DNA of 64,000 bases from Bacillus timonensis. Lineage in GTDB: Bacteria > Bacillota > Bacilli > Bacillales > Bacillaceae_L. Below the pieces are notes generated by a model that saw nothing but the letters and a program-made list of their open reading frames with translations, searched no databases and was not told the DNA's origin. Positions 51,461 through 59,985 of this stretch are shown in pieces. Numbering within the stretch: the first letter of the stretch is position 1; every line of letters starts with the position of its first letter. Position numbers and translations under genes: made by a program. Location: contig NZ_SLUB01000013.1 in the NCBI RefSeq assembly GCF_004799755.1, forward strand, positions 27,491 through 91,490, written 5' to 3'.

Positions 51461-52414
51461 ATGAGACTATGGATGTTAATAATCGCTGCCATTGTTCTCT
51501 CCTTCATTTCGTTATTTATTGGGGCTATTGATATTACACCGATGGATTTACTCAATTGGGAATCAGATGAGACACAAATTTTCCTGATTAGTCGAGTTCC
51601 TCGTTTAATGGCAATCATTTTAGCGGGAGCAGGGATGAGTATTGCAGGATTAATTATGCAGAGCTTAAGTAGAAATAAATTTGTATCCCCAACAACTGCA
51701 GGTACATTAGATGCAGCAAAGCTTGGGATCTTACTATCAATGCTGTTCTTTACAAATGTGTCCTATACACAACAAATTATTTTTAGCTTTATATTTGCTT
51801 TAGTAGGTACACTCCTGTTCATGCAAATATTAGATAAAATTAAATTTAAGGATGCTATTTTCGTTCCGCTCATCGGGATTATGTACGGCAATATTTTATC
51901 ATCCATTGCCACATTTTTTGCATATGAAGCAGACTTGATTCAAAACATTTCATCCTGGTTAATGGGAAGCTTTACATTGGTAATCGCAGGTCGTTATGAG
52001 CTTTTATATGTCGCGATACCAGCAGTTATTTTGGCATATATTTTCGCGAACAAATTTACCGTTGCAGGTATGGGTGAAGATTTTGCGAAAAACCTTGGGC
52101 TAAGCTATAAAGTTGTTTTAAATATTGGTCTTGTCCTCGTCGCTATTATTTCGACAACTGTTGTATTAACAGTTGGAGTCATTCCATTTTTAGGATTAAT
52201 TGTACCGAATATCGTTTCACTTTATTTAGGGGACAATTTGCGGAAGACAATTCCTCATACAGCAGCACTTGGGGTTGTATTTCTATTAATCTGCGATATC
52301 TTAGGCAGAGTCATTGTCCATCCGTACGAGATTCCAGTCAATGTGACGGTAGCAGTAATCGGCAGTGCAATCTTCTTAATCATGTTGTTTAGGGGGAGAG
52401 CATATGCGAAATAG
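51461..52414 (+). CDS. yclN: iron-siderophore ABC transporter permease (YclN-like)
   Basis: A 317-residue FecCD permease with about nine membrane helices. Motifs: FLISRVPRLMAIILAGAGMSIAGLIMQSLSRNKFVSPTTAGTLDAAKLG (residues 43-91) and FLGLIVPNIVSLYLGDN near 247. The gene set permease-permease-ATPase-receptor, with these lengths, matches B. subtilis yclNOPQ, the petrobactin importer. It overlaps the next gene by 11 bases. Confidence 0.88.
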   Translation: MRLWMLIIAAIVLSFISLFIGAIDITPMDLLNWESDETQIFLISRVPRLMAIILAGAGMSIAGLIMQSLSRNKFVSPTTAGTLDAAKLGILLSMLFFTNVSYTQQIIFSFIFALVGTLLFMQILDKIKFKDAIFVPLIGIMYGNILSSIATFFAYEADLIQNISSWLMGSFTLVIAGRYELLYVAIPAVILAYIFANKFTVAGMGEDFAKNLGLSYKVVLNIGLVLVAIISTTVVLTVGVIPFLGLIVPNIVSLYLGDNLRKTIPHTAALGVVFLLICDILGRVIVHPYEIPVNVTVAVIGSAIFLIMLFRGRAYAK

Positions 52415-53357
52415 TAAAAAATTGATTCTCTTAGCCGTTCTGGCCATTATTTGTATTTTACTATATGGATTTTATGATTTAAAAGGCGGATTTGATTATG
52501 CCTTCCCTAAACGGATGACTCGGGTTACGGCAATGATTGTAACCGGAATCGCGATTTCGTATTCGACGGTTGTATTCCAAACGATTACGCAAAACCGGAT
52601 TCTGACTCCGTCAATGATGGGGCTTGACTCGATGTATGAAGTCGTCCAAACCTTAATCTATTTCTTTGCAGGGTCAATGTCGATTTGGGTGTTGAATAAG
52701 TATTTAAACTTTGGCGCAGCCATTATCGCGATGGTGTTATTTGCACTCATCCTGTACAGATTCCTTTTCCGGTCTGATAAGCATCCAATCTATTTGCTTC
52801 TATTAATTGGGATGATTATTGGAACACTATTAGGAAGTCTAGTTACATTTTTACAGGTAATGATTGACCCAGTCGAATATTTAAGTCTACAAAGCCGCTT
52901 ATTTGCAACCTTTACAAATGTAAAGGCAGAGCTTTTATATATTGCAATTGGTATTTTACTTATTGCCTTTATTTACGGATACCTTATCATGGATAAGTTG
53001 GATGTCATGTCACTTGGCCGTGAAAATGCAATGAACCTTGGTGTCAATTATGACCGTATGGTGATGAACATTTTAATTCTATCATCGGTGTTAATCGCAA
53101 CCTCAACTGCACTAGTGGGTCCGATTACATTTTTCGGTTTAATTGTGGCAAATCTAGCCTATCAATTTTTAACTACTTATAAACACTCGGTATTAATTTT
53201 AGGGGCAAGCTTAATGAGTATCATTGCCCTTGTGGGTGGTCAGTTTCTTGTTGAACATATCTTTGAATTACGTACCACATTAAGTGTCATCATTAACTTT
53301 ATTGGTGGTATTTACTTCATTTTCTTACTATTAAAAGAAAGTAGGTCAGCACAATGA
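52404..53357 (+). CDS. yclO: iron-siderophore ABC transporter permease (YclO-like)
   Basis: The second FecCD permease, 317 residues. It has RMTRVTAMIVTGIAISYSTVVFQTITQNRILTPSMMGLDSMYEV (about residues 37-80) and the matching C-terminal GPITFFGLIVANLAYQ. It pairs with the upstream permease to form the heterodimeric channel. Its stop overlaps the ATPase start by four bases (ATGA). Confidence 0.88.
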   Translation: MRNSKKLILLAVLAIICILLYGFYDLKGGFDYAFPKRMTRVTAMIVTGIAISYSTVVFQTITQNRILTPSMMGLDSMYEVVQTLIYFFAGSMSIWVLNKYLNFGAAIIAMVLFALILYRFLFRSDKHPIYLLLLIGMIIGTLLGSLVTFLQVMIDPVEYLSLQSRLFATFTNVKAELLYIAIGILLIAFIYGYLIMDKLDVMSLGRENAMNLGVNYDRMVMNILILSSVLIATSTALVGPITFFGLIVANLAYQFLTTYKHSVLILGASLMSIIALVGGQFLVEHIFELRTTLSVIINFIGGIYFIFLLLKESRSAQ

Positions 53358-54121
53358 TTGAGATCAAAGGATTATCGAAGTATTTTGGGAAAAAGCCTGT
53401 TGTCGAAGATGTCTCTGTAACCATTGAGCCGGGCACAATTACATCGTTTATTGGTCCGAACGGTGCAGGTAAATCCACGCTTCTTTCTATGGTAAGTCGA
53501 TTATTAGATGCTGATACGGGTGAAGTTTTACTTGATAAAAACAATGTGAAAAGGTGGAAGTCATCTGAGTTCGCAAAACGTGTTTCGATTCTAAAGCAAT
53601 CCAACTACTTAAATGTCCGTTTAACGATTCGTGAGCTTGTTGCATTTGGGCGCTATCCTTATTCAAAAGGTCGCCTTACTGATGAAGATGAAAAATTCAT
53701 TAATCAAGCTCTTGAATATATGAATTTAATCGACATTCAAGATACTTTTTTAGATGAATTATCAGGTGGTCAAAGACAGCGTGCGTTTATTGCGATGGTT
53801 ATTGCACAGGACACGGACTATGTGTTGCTTGATGAGCCATTGAATAACCTGGACATGAAGCACTCCGTCCAAATTATGAAGATTTTGCGGAAACTCGTGG
53901 ATGAGCTTGGCAAGACCGTTGTCATCGTCTTGCATGATATAAATTTTGCCTCTGTGTATTCAGATCGAATTGTCGCATTGAAAAACGGCAAGTTGGTTAA
54001 AAATGGACCAACCCATGAAATTATAAATTCAGATGCTTTACGTGAGATTTACGATATGGATATTCCAATCCAGGAACAAAACGGCTGTCGCATCTGCGTC
54101 TACTTTAATTCACATGCATAG
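53354..54121 (+). CDS. yclP: iron-siderophore ABC transporter ATPase (YclP-like)
   Basis: The 255-residue ATPase has Walker A GPNGAGKST (about residue 36), signature LSGGQRQR (about 137) and Walker B YVLLDEPLNNLDM. It drives siderophore uptake through the YclN/YclO pair. It is translationally coupled to the permease. A weak terminator follows before the receptor gene, which has its own Fur boxes. Confidence 0.9.
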   Translation: MIEIKGLSKYFGKKPVVEDVSVTIEPGTITSFIGPNGAGKSTLLSMVSRLLDADTGEVLLDKNNVKRWKSSEFAKRVSILKQSNYLNVRLTIRELVAFGRYPYSKGRLTDEDEKFINQALEYMNLIDIQDTFLDELSGGQRQRAFIAMVIAQDTDYVLLDEPLNNLDMKHSVQIMKILRKLVDELGKTVVIVLHDINFASVYSDRIVALKNGKLVKNGPTHEIINSDALREIYDMDIPIQEQNGCRICVYFNSHA

Positions 54122-54155
54122 GATCTAGGGAATCAAGTCTCTAGGTCTTTTTTTA
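54121..54155 (+). terminator. terminator after the siderophore ATPase gene
   Basis: GATCTAG and CTAGGTC form a 7-bp stem (one G-T) around a 12-base loop, with seven T residues after. Confidence 0.7.
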
Positions 54156-54156
54156 G

Positions 54157-54189
54157 GGCACAGGATGTGGCGTTCTTAGACTTTGTTCC
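54157..54189. repeat. fragment of the dispersed palindromic element
   Basis: GGCACAGGATGTGGCGTTCT plus AGACTTTGTTCC. The core matches the minus-strand copy at about 40090-40115 and the copy at 59870-59900. Confidence 0.6.
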
Positions 54190-54258
54190 GGTGCTGAATA
54201 AAAGTTTTGAAAGAATTTGTTTATAACGTATTGACGGAAGTACGATATGCTTTTATAA

Positions 54259-54289
54259 TGAGAATTGTTATCAGTGATAATGATTCTCA
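54259..54289 (+). promoter_or_regulatory. two Fur boxes upstream of the siderophore-binding protein gene
   Basis: TGAGAATTGTTATCA (54259-54273) and TGATAATGATTCTCA (54275-54289) are adjacent 7-1-7 sites, each near consensus. They put the receptor gene under independent Fur control. Confidence 0.88.
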
Positions 54290-54332
54290 TTTTTAATTAA
54301 AATACATAATGCATAAAAGGAGAGGTATATAC

Positions 54333-55352
54333 ATGAAAAAATGGAAAATAGCAAGTGCAGTCTTAGCACTGTCGTTAGGGCTTACGGCATGTGGGAATGA
54401 CGATGAGGCGACAAAGGAAAAAACGAATGATAATGTGGCCGGAGAACAAACAACAAATAAGGCACCAGGTCAATATCCGATGACAGTTTCTCCAACAACT
54501 ACATCAGCTGAAAGTGAAGAAGCAGGGACTGTTAACTTTGAAGATGTAACATTTGATGCTATGCCAGAAAATATGGTTGTTTTTGATTATGGATTCTTAG
54601 ATACATTAGATGCGCTTGGTGTTGAAGGTGTGGTTGGAGTTCCACAAGATTCAAGCTTACCAGCTAGCCTTGAAGAATATGCTAGCGATGAGTATGTAAA
54701 TGTCGGTACGTTAAAAGAACCATTGCTTGAAGATATTGCCGAAATTGGCCCAGACGTTATTTTCATTTCTGGTCGACAAGCACCATATTATGAGGAATTG
54801 AGTGAAATCGCTCCTGTCGTATTCGTGGGAACTTCTCAGGATGACTACTGGAACACATTTTTAGCTTCTGTGGATGTAGCAGCGAAAATGTTTGATAAAG
54901 AAGCGGAAGCCAAAGAGCAAATTGCGAAAATCGATGCAGCTTTAGAAGAAGTGAAAGCTTTATCTGGCAACTATGAAACTTCATTAGTGACGATGTACAA
55001 CGAAGGAAAATTATCTGGTTTCGCACAAAACTCTCGCTTTGGTTATATTTATGATATTTACGGCTTTACGCCAGTTACAGATGATATCGCAGCATCATCT
55101 CACGGATCGAACTTCGGCTTTGAAGCCATCCTTGAATTTGATCCAGAAGTCTTATTTGTGATCGACCGTACAGCAGCAGTAGGCGGACAGTCAAACATCG
55201 ATAAAGATATGGAAAATAAAATCATCCAAAAAACACAAGCCTATCAAAATAAAAAGATTGTGTATTTAGATGGTGTCCTATGGTACCTAAGCGGAGGCGG
55301 CTTACAATCTGAGCTTGCCAAAATTGAAGAAATCGTAGCTGAATTAAAATAA
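54333..55352 (+). CDS. yclQ: siderophore-binding lipoprotein (YclQ-like)
   Basis: Start at ATG 54333, after AAGGAGAGGTATATAC. The signal peptide KIASAVLALSLGLTAC ends in lipidated Cys 19. The mature part of the 339-residue receptor has a periplasmic-binding fold of the FepB/BtuF type, with MVVFDYGFLDTLDALGVEGVVGVPQ near residue 85 and DVIFISGRQAPYYEEL near 145. B. subtilis YclQ binds petrobactin and its precursors. The ligand here is inferred from the gene order only. It has its own promoter with two Fur boxes. Confidence 0.88.
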   Translation: MKKWKIASAVLALSLGLTACGNDDEATKEKTNDNVAGEQTTNKAPGQYPMTVSPTTTSAESEEAGTVNFEDVTFDAMPENMVVFDYGFLDTLDALGVEGVVGVPQDSSLPASLEEYASDEYVNVGTLKEPLLEDIAEIGPDVIFISGRQAPYYEELSEIAPVVFVGTSQDDYWNTFLASVDVAAKMFDKEAEAKEQIAKIDAALEEVKALSGNYETSLVTMYNEGKLSGFAQNSRFGYIYDIYGFTPVTDDIAASSHGSNFGFEAILEFDPEVLFVIDRTAAVGGQSNIDKDMENKIIQKTQAYQNKKIVYLDGVLWYLSGGGLQSELAKIEEIVAELK

Positions 55353-55361
55353 GGTTTGGAT

Positions 55362-55417
55362 ATGAAGGCTGTTCAGAAAGTCAGTTGAAACTGATTATCT
55401 GGGCGGCTTTTTTGTTT
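55362..55417 (+). terminator. terminator after yclQ
   Basis: GCTGTTCAGA and TCTGGGCGGC form the lower stem, CAGTT and AACTG the upper; TTTTTTG follows. Confidence 0.75.
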
Positions 55418-55489
55418 GGGATGGGTTGAAGTTGTTGGGGGTTTCTAGTGGTTGTGGCGTAGTGAGGTTTTGACATGAGTTTTGAAGTA

Positions 55490-55612
55490 ATTTCCAAAAG
55501 TGATGTGAAATAGATCGGTTATGATATGAGTATTTCCAATGGTATCCAAAAGTCATAGCTTAAAGTGTTTTTATTACAACGCTTTTTCAAATAAATTCCA
55601 AAAGTCATGAGA
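55490..55612. repeat. degenerate 52-bp repeat, three units
   Basis: CCAAAAGT or CCAAAAG starts at 55494, 55546 and 55598, 52 bases apart, within longer related sequence (ATTCCAAAAGTCATGA). It leads straight into the next array. Confidence 0.6.
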
Positions 55613-55614
55613 TA

Positions 55615-55930
55615 AAAGGATCCAGTGGTACATGCCGGGGTGAAAAACCGAAGAGCATGTACCGCAAGAAGGGTTTCGCGGTACATGCAAGGTGGTAAAA
55701 CCGAAAAGCATGTACCGCAAGAAGGGTCTAGTGGTACATAGAAGGTGGTAAAACTGATGAGCATGTACCGCAAGAAGGGTTTCAAGGTACAAGCTAAGGT
55801 GCACAATCGAAGAGCATGTCCCTTAAGAAGTGTCCAGCGGTACATGCTAGGGTGAAAAACCGAAGAGCTTGTCCCGCAAGAAAGATTCCAGCGTTACATC
55901 CTAGGTGAAAAAACGCAAAGCATGTATCCC
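55615..55930. repeat. 53-bp tandem repeat array, six units
   Basis: GGTACAT starts at 55627, 55680, 55733, 55786 and 55839, with a diverged copy near 55892. Each unit is centred on GCATGTACCGC, 12 bases, GCGGTACATGC, a perfect 11-bp stem in the second copy. No gene is seen in 55353-56066 otherwise. Confidence 0.92.
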
Positions 55931-56066
55931 AGGTCTGGTCTTGCAGGATAAACCTAGTAAAAGTCCAACATCCTAAAAGAGCCCACAAAAAATTCACCAA
56001 GATTCTATTAATTTTTGCTATACTGAAAATAAAAATGGAAAATGTATGGAAGAAGGGGGTACTCGG

Positions 56067-56777
56067 ATGAAACGTACCATTTTAATCGTGGATGACCAGC
56101 CGGAGATTGTAGAGTTGCTTAGTCTTTATTTGGAAAAGGAGAATCATAGAATCCTAGAAGCTTTTGACGGTCGAGAGGCACTACAAATCATTCAATCAGA
56201 AAACATCGATCTTATGCTTGTTGACCTAATGATGCCATACATTAACGGTTACCAACTTATTAAAAAAGTAAGACAGGACCTGCATATCCCCATCATCATT
56301 ATTTCTGCAAAGAACGACGATAACGACAAAATTTTAGGGCTTGGGCTTGGAGCCGATGACTTCATTTCAAAGCCATTTAATCCACTAGAAGTAATTGCGC
56401 GGGTTCAGGCACAGCTAAGGAGAAGCTATAGCTACAAGAAGGAGGCTGTGACCCCGAGTGAAACTCCCCAGTTGAAAGTAGGCGATATCGTTTTAGATGA
56501 AAACTCGTTTTCGGTTATTAAGGGAGATGCCACAGTAACGCTCACCAAAATCGAATATCGCATCCTTGAACTATTAATGAGTTCACCGGGAAGGGTTTAT
56601 ACAAAACAACAAATCTTTGAACGGGCATGGGATGATTATTACATGGGCGGCGAGGAGGACAACACAATCAATGTCCATATCTCAAAGCTACGAGAAAAGC
56701 TTGAGGAAAATCCAAAAAAACCGACTTACATAAAAACGATTAGAGGATTAGGCTATAAATTTGTCGACCAAAAATAG
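56067..56777 (+). CDS. OmpR-family response regulator
   Basis: Start at ATG 56067 (GAAGAAGGGGGTACTCGG upstream), seven codons inside the open frame. The 236-residue protein has a receiver domain (ILIVDDQPEIVELL; phosphoacceptor Asp in LMLVDLMMPYINGYQL; Lys in DDFISKPFNPLE) and an OmpR-type winged helix (LTKIEYRILELLMSSPGRVYTKQQIFERAW, then TINVHISKLREKLEENP). It is 21 bases ahead of its kinase and probably regulates the ABC exporter that follows. Confidence 0.94.
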   Translation: MKRTILIVDDQPEIVELLSLYLEKENHRILEAFDGREALQIIQSENIDLMLVDLMMPYINGYQLIKKVRQDLHIPIIIISAKNDDNDKILGLGLGADDFISKPFNPLEVIARVQAQLRRSYSYKKEAVTPSETPQLKVGDIVLDENSFSVIKGDATVTLTKIEYRILELLMSSPGRVYTKQQIFERAWDDYYMGGEEDNTINVHISKLREKLEENPKKPTYIKTIRGLGYKFVDQK

Positions 56778-56798
56778 ACTCCTATAAGGAAGAGATAA

Positions 56799-58022
56799 AT
56801 GAAAAAACTATTCTATCGGATTTTTCCTGAAAAAGAAGGAATTATACCATTTTTATATATTGCGAACTTGATCTTTCCACTCTTCTTTCTTTTTCAAGAA
56901 TCACAGGGGAAATTACTAATTGGCTTGTTGTTGATGGTAGCATTTGTTGTAGCATACCGACAGGCGTACTGGAACTCACAGCACAACCTTGTGTTTGTTC
57001 TTGTCCAACTTTCCATTATTCTCGTATTTGGGTTTATGTATGACCCTTTGTATATTTACATGATTTTCATTCCGGTGTACCAGATCGTGCGACTACCGAT
57101 GCAATGGATGTATGTTGGGTGCGGCCTGTTCACCTTTTTCGGCTTAATCCTTATTTACCAGGTCGTCCTTTCCGAAGAATATTACACGATTCTAAATTTA
57201 GGCCCACCCCTATTCGGTGGAAGCATCCTCCCTTTTATGATAAAGGGGTCCATTAAGTACAAGGAAATGAGTGAAAATTTAAGACGGACGGCAGAAGAAT
57301 TAGAGAAGAAAAATCGTGAAATGACGAGATTGGAAGAGAGCAAAAAGCAAATGCTTGCAGATATTTCTCATGATCTAAAAACGCCAATCACGACGATTCA
57401 AGGATATTCAAGAGCGCTATATGAAGGTGTAGTATCTGATGAAGCCCAAACAGAAAAATACTTAAAATACATTTACGATAAATCCATTCGGGTCACATCC
57501 TTAATTGATGAACTCTTTATGTTTTCTAAATTAGATAGCCCAGATGTTCCCATTCAGAAAGAGCTTCAAGACATTTGTGAATTTTACCGTGGGATCATTG
57601 TCGAGCATTTTGATTTATTTGAAGAAAAGAAAATGGAACTGTATATCGATATTCCAGAAGAAAAAATTATGGTTCGATTTGATCCGAAACTACTCAACAG
57701 AGCCATATCGAATCTCCTTCAAAATATGAATAAATACAATCCTGAGAACACTGACATTTACCTTCGATTAAATCGAACTGAAACTAGTATTTTAATTAAA
57801 GTCGGTGACAATGGTGTTGGCATCCGTGAAGACATTGCCCAAACCTTATTTGAACCGTTTGTAAGAGGAGATAAAAGTAGGATGAATGATGGTGGCTCTG
57901 GACTTGGTCTCGCCATTACCAAGAAAATCGTCGAACTTCATGCCGGAACCATCCGCGTCGACACTTCTCCAAAACGAGGAAAAACGAACTTTATAATTGA
58001 ACTCCCATTAAAAAAGGTATAG
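56799..58022 (+). CDS. membrane sensor histidine kinase
   Basis: A 407-residue kinase with an N-terminal membrane region of about five helices (residues 12-165), with only short loops outside, so it may sense the membrane itself or a partner transporter. It has a coiled linker (NLRRTAEELEKKNREMTRLEESKKQ), H-box MLADISHDLKTPITTIQGYS (His near residue 190), N-box NLLQNMNKYNP, G1 VGDNGVGI and G2 GGSGLGLAITKKI. It forms a pair with the preceding regulator. A terminator overlaps the end. Confidence 0.93.
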   Translation: MKKLFYRIFPEKEGIIPFLYIANLIFPLFFLFQESQGKLLIGLLLMVAFVVAYRQAYWNSQHNLVFVLVQLSIILVFGFMYDPLYIYMIFIPVYQIVRLPMQWMYVGCGLFTFFGLILIYQVVLSEEYYTILNLGPPLFGGSILPFMIKGSIKYKEMSENLRRTAEELEKKNREMTRLEESKKQMLADISHDLKTPITTIQGYSRALYEGVVSDEAQTEKYLKYIYDKSIRVTSLIDELFMFSKLDSPDVPIQKELQDICEFYRGIIVEHFDLFEEKKMELYIDIPEEKIMVRFDPKLLNRAISNLLQNMNKYNPENTDIYLRLNRTETSILIKVGDNGVGIREDIAQTLFEPFVRGDKSRMNDGGSGLGLAITKKIVELHAGTIRVDTSPKRGKTNFIIELPLKKV

Positions 58023-58044
58023 CCCCGGCTATACCTTTTTCCAA
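58010..58044 (+). terminator. terminator of the two-component operon
   Basis: AAAAAGGTATAGCC and GGCTATACCTTTTT form a perfect stem around CC, starting within the kinase's last codons. Confidence 0.9.
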
Positions 58045-58142
58045 TCTTAAGCAAGATATAAGACTCACTTAAGGTTGAGTTAAGGTTCGCTGTCTATGAT
58101 AAGGATAATAAAGCAAAGCGAAAGTAAAAGGAGGACCTTACC

Positions 58143-58859
58143 ATGAATGTGATTGAACTTACCAATATATCAAAAAGTTACGGAGACGTAAAAGCAGCGG
58201 ACGGCATTACCCTACACGTTAAAAAAGGAGAGGTGCTTGGAATCATCGGTGCAAATGGTGCAGGAAAATCAACTACCCTCGAAATAATGATGGGCATTCG
58301 CAAGCCGGATTCAGGAACTGTAAAAGTCCTTGGCAGGAACGTCGATGAAGCATCAAATGAAATCAAACAAAAAATCGGAATCCAGCTTCAACAAACAGCG
58401 CTTTATGATCGAATCAAAGTCAAGGAAGCTTTAAATCTATTCAGCTCGTATTACGATAAAAAGCGAGACTTACAGGAAATCATTGAAACACTTGGGCTTA
58501 AACCATATCTGAACAAATATGTGAAGAATCTATCAGGTGGTTGGCAGCAACGCACATCGTTAGCATTAGCGCTCGTAAACGATCCGGAAATCATTTTTCT
58601 CGACGAACCAACGACTGGCCTAGACCCACAAGCAAGACGCGACCTCTGGTCATGCATCAATCGCTACCGTGATGAAGGAAAAACGATTCTTTTATCCACA
58701 CATTATATGGATGAAGCGCAAAGGCACTGTGACCGAATTGCGATGATAAAACAAGGAAAATTAGTAGCCTGTGACCAACCACAGAATTTAATCGATTTTT
58801 ACCTGCAAGGTGCAGGAACGATGGAAGATGTTTATTTAAAATATGCCGTTTCCCAATAA
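58143..58859 (+). CDS. ABC exporter ATPase
   Basis: A 238-residue ATPase of the drug/antibiotic exporter class: Walker A GANGAGKST near residue 39, Q-loop IGIQLQQTALYDRIKVKEAL, signature LSGGWQQR near 131 (Trp in place of the usual Gln or Lys), Walker B EIIFLDEPTTGLDPQARRDLW and the H-loop LSTHYMDEAQ. It is followed 15 bases later by its permease. The exporter lies just after a two-component system that probably controls it. Confidence 0.93.
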   Translation: MNVIELTNISKSYGDVKAADGITLHVKKGEVLGIIGANGAGKSTTLEIMMGIRKPDSGTVKVLGRNVDEASNEIKQKIGIQLQQTALYDRIKVKEALNLFSSYYDKKRDLQEIIETLGLKPYLNKYVKNLSGGWQQRTSLALALVNDPEIIFLDEPTTGLDPQARRDLWSCINRYRDEGKTILLSTHYMDEAQRHCDRIAMIKQGKLVACDQPQNLIDFYLQGAGTMEDVYLKYAVSQ

Positions 58860-58874
58860 TAAGGAGGAAAACAA

Positions 58875-59615
58875 ATGCAATCCATTCTTACACATACACA
58901 AATGGAATTACGATTATTTTTTCGCGAGACATTAGCTTTACTGTTTACCTTTATCGTCCCAGCTGTCAGCTTTGTCGTATTTGGACTAATGTTTGAATCA
59001 AACACATACCAAGGACTTAACTACTTTCAAGCTTATATTCCAAGCATGATCGCTATCATTATTTTTACAACAGCCTTTTTCTCGATGGGACTACAAATCG
59101 TGATTGACCGTGAAAAAGGAGTCTACAAACGGTTAAAAGGAACTCCCATCAATCAGAATGCCATTTTTACGGCAACCATCTTAAAAGGCTTTATCGCCAT
59201 CTATGTTGGTGCAATTGAAATTTTATTAATTGCAAGGTTCGGATTTGGTTCTGAGTTAACAGCACATCCTTTTGAATTTTTTGTAGCCTTAACCTTTAGT
59301 GCCATTACATTTTTCTCAATCGGCTTTATCGTGTCAAGTGTGACAAGGCGGATGCAAACGGCACTAGGGATTGCCATGATTGCAATGTACCCAATGATGT
59401 TTTTATCCGGTGCAACGATTCCGATGGAGACATATCCAGAGGTTCTGCAAAAAATCGCTGCTGTCGTACCACTCACATATGTCGTGAATGTCCTTCGAGA
59501 TGGCTGGAATGGAACACTATTCACAACAGATACACTCCTTGATATCGGAATCTTACTAGGTATTTTAGTGGTATCAACAGTCATTGGTTTAAAATATTTC
59601 AAGTGGTCCGATTAA
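58875..59615 (+). CDS. ABC-2 type exporter permease
   Basis: A 246-residue ABC-2 membrane subunit with six helices. The first is preceded by MQSILTHTQMELRLFFRETLAL; the loop DREKGVYKRLKGTPINQNAIFTATILKG (about 77-105) is the ABC-2 coupling segment, and MYPMMFLSGATIPMETYPEVLQKIAAVVPLTYVVNVLR (about 175-212) is the family signature. It forms an exporter with the ATPase, for a drug, lipid or peptide. Confidence 0.92.
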   Translation: MQSILTHTQMELRLFFRETLALLFTFIVPAVSFVVFGLMFESNTYQGLNYFQAYIPSMIAIIIFTTAFFSMGLQIVIDREKGVYKRLKGTPINQNAIFTATILKGFIAIYVGAIEILLIARFGFGSELTAHPFEFFVALTFSAITFFSIGFIVSSVTRRMQTALGIAMIAMYPMMFLSGATIPMETYPEVLQKIAAVVPLTYVVNVLRDGWNGTLFTTDTLLDIGILLGILVVSTVIGLKYFKWSD

Positions 59616-59717
59616 AAGCCTATTTTTTAAAGGTAGTGTCAAACGTCCATACATTTTCCATAAACGGACGTATCTTATAAGTGTAGGGCATACCTCCTCA
59701 GATGTTAGCATATTTTC

Positions 59718-59746
59718 GTGCGAGAGAAATCTCGCACCTTTTTTTA
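59718..59746 (+). terminator. terminator after the ABC exporter
   Basis: GTGCGAGA and TCTCGCAC pair perfectly around GAAA, followed by CTTTTTTT. Confidence 0.92.
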
Positions 59747-59754
59747 CTTAATCT

Positions 59755-59935
59755 AGTTCCAGTGCCTAGCCCCTCGAGGTCACAAGCCAATCCATCAAGA
59801 AGGTCAAAGAGCAACCTTCTCGCTGGCTCGTCTTGTGCTAGTCGGACTTGCACAGGATGTGCTGACATCGACGTTTGCCACAGGATGTGGCAGTAGTTAG
59901 TCGATGTTCCTCTTCCAAGGCACTTGCACTTTTTT
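59755..59935. repeat. dispersed palindromic intergenic element
   Basis: The outer ends AGTGCCT and AGGCACTT are complementary. Inside are CACAAGCC..GGCTCGTCTTGTG, AGAAGGT..ACCTTCT, and a nested part with GTTTGCCACAGGATGTGGC that recurs at 54157-54189 and, inverted, at 40090-40115. It looks like a mobile or amplified hairpin element with no coding capacity. It fills the 59616-59985 gap. Confidence 0.75.
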
Positions 59936-59985
59936 CACTTCCACCTTTTCGCCAAACTTGATACTATAGTAAGGAAGGAGGCGTA

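Noticed and set aside
55519..56000. Minus-strand open frames of 68-108 codons
   Set aside because: They lie in the 52/53-bp repeats, and their translations are repeat artefacts rich in Cys and Phe.
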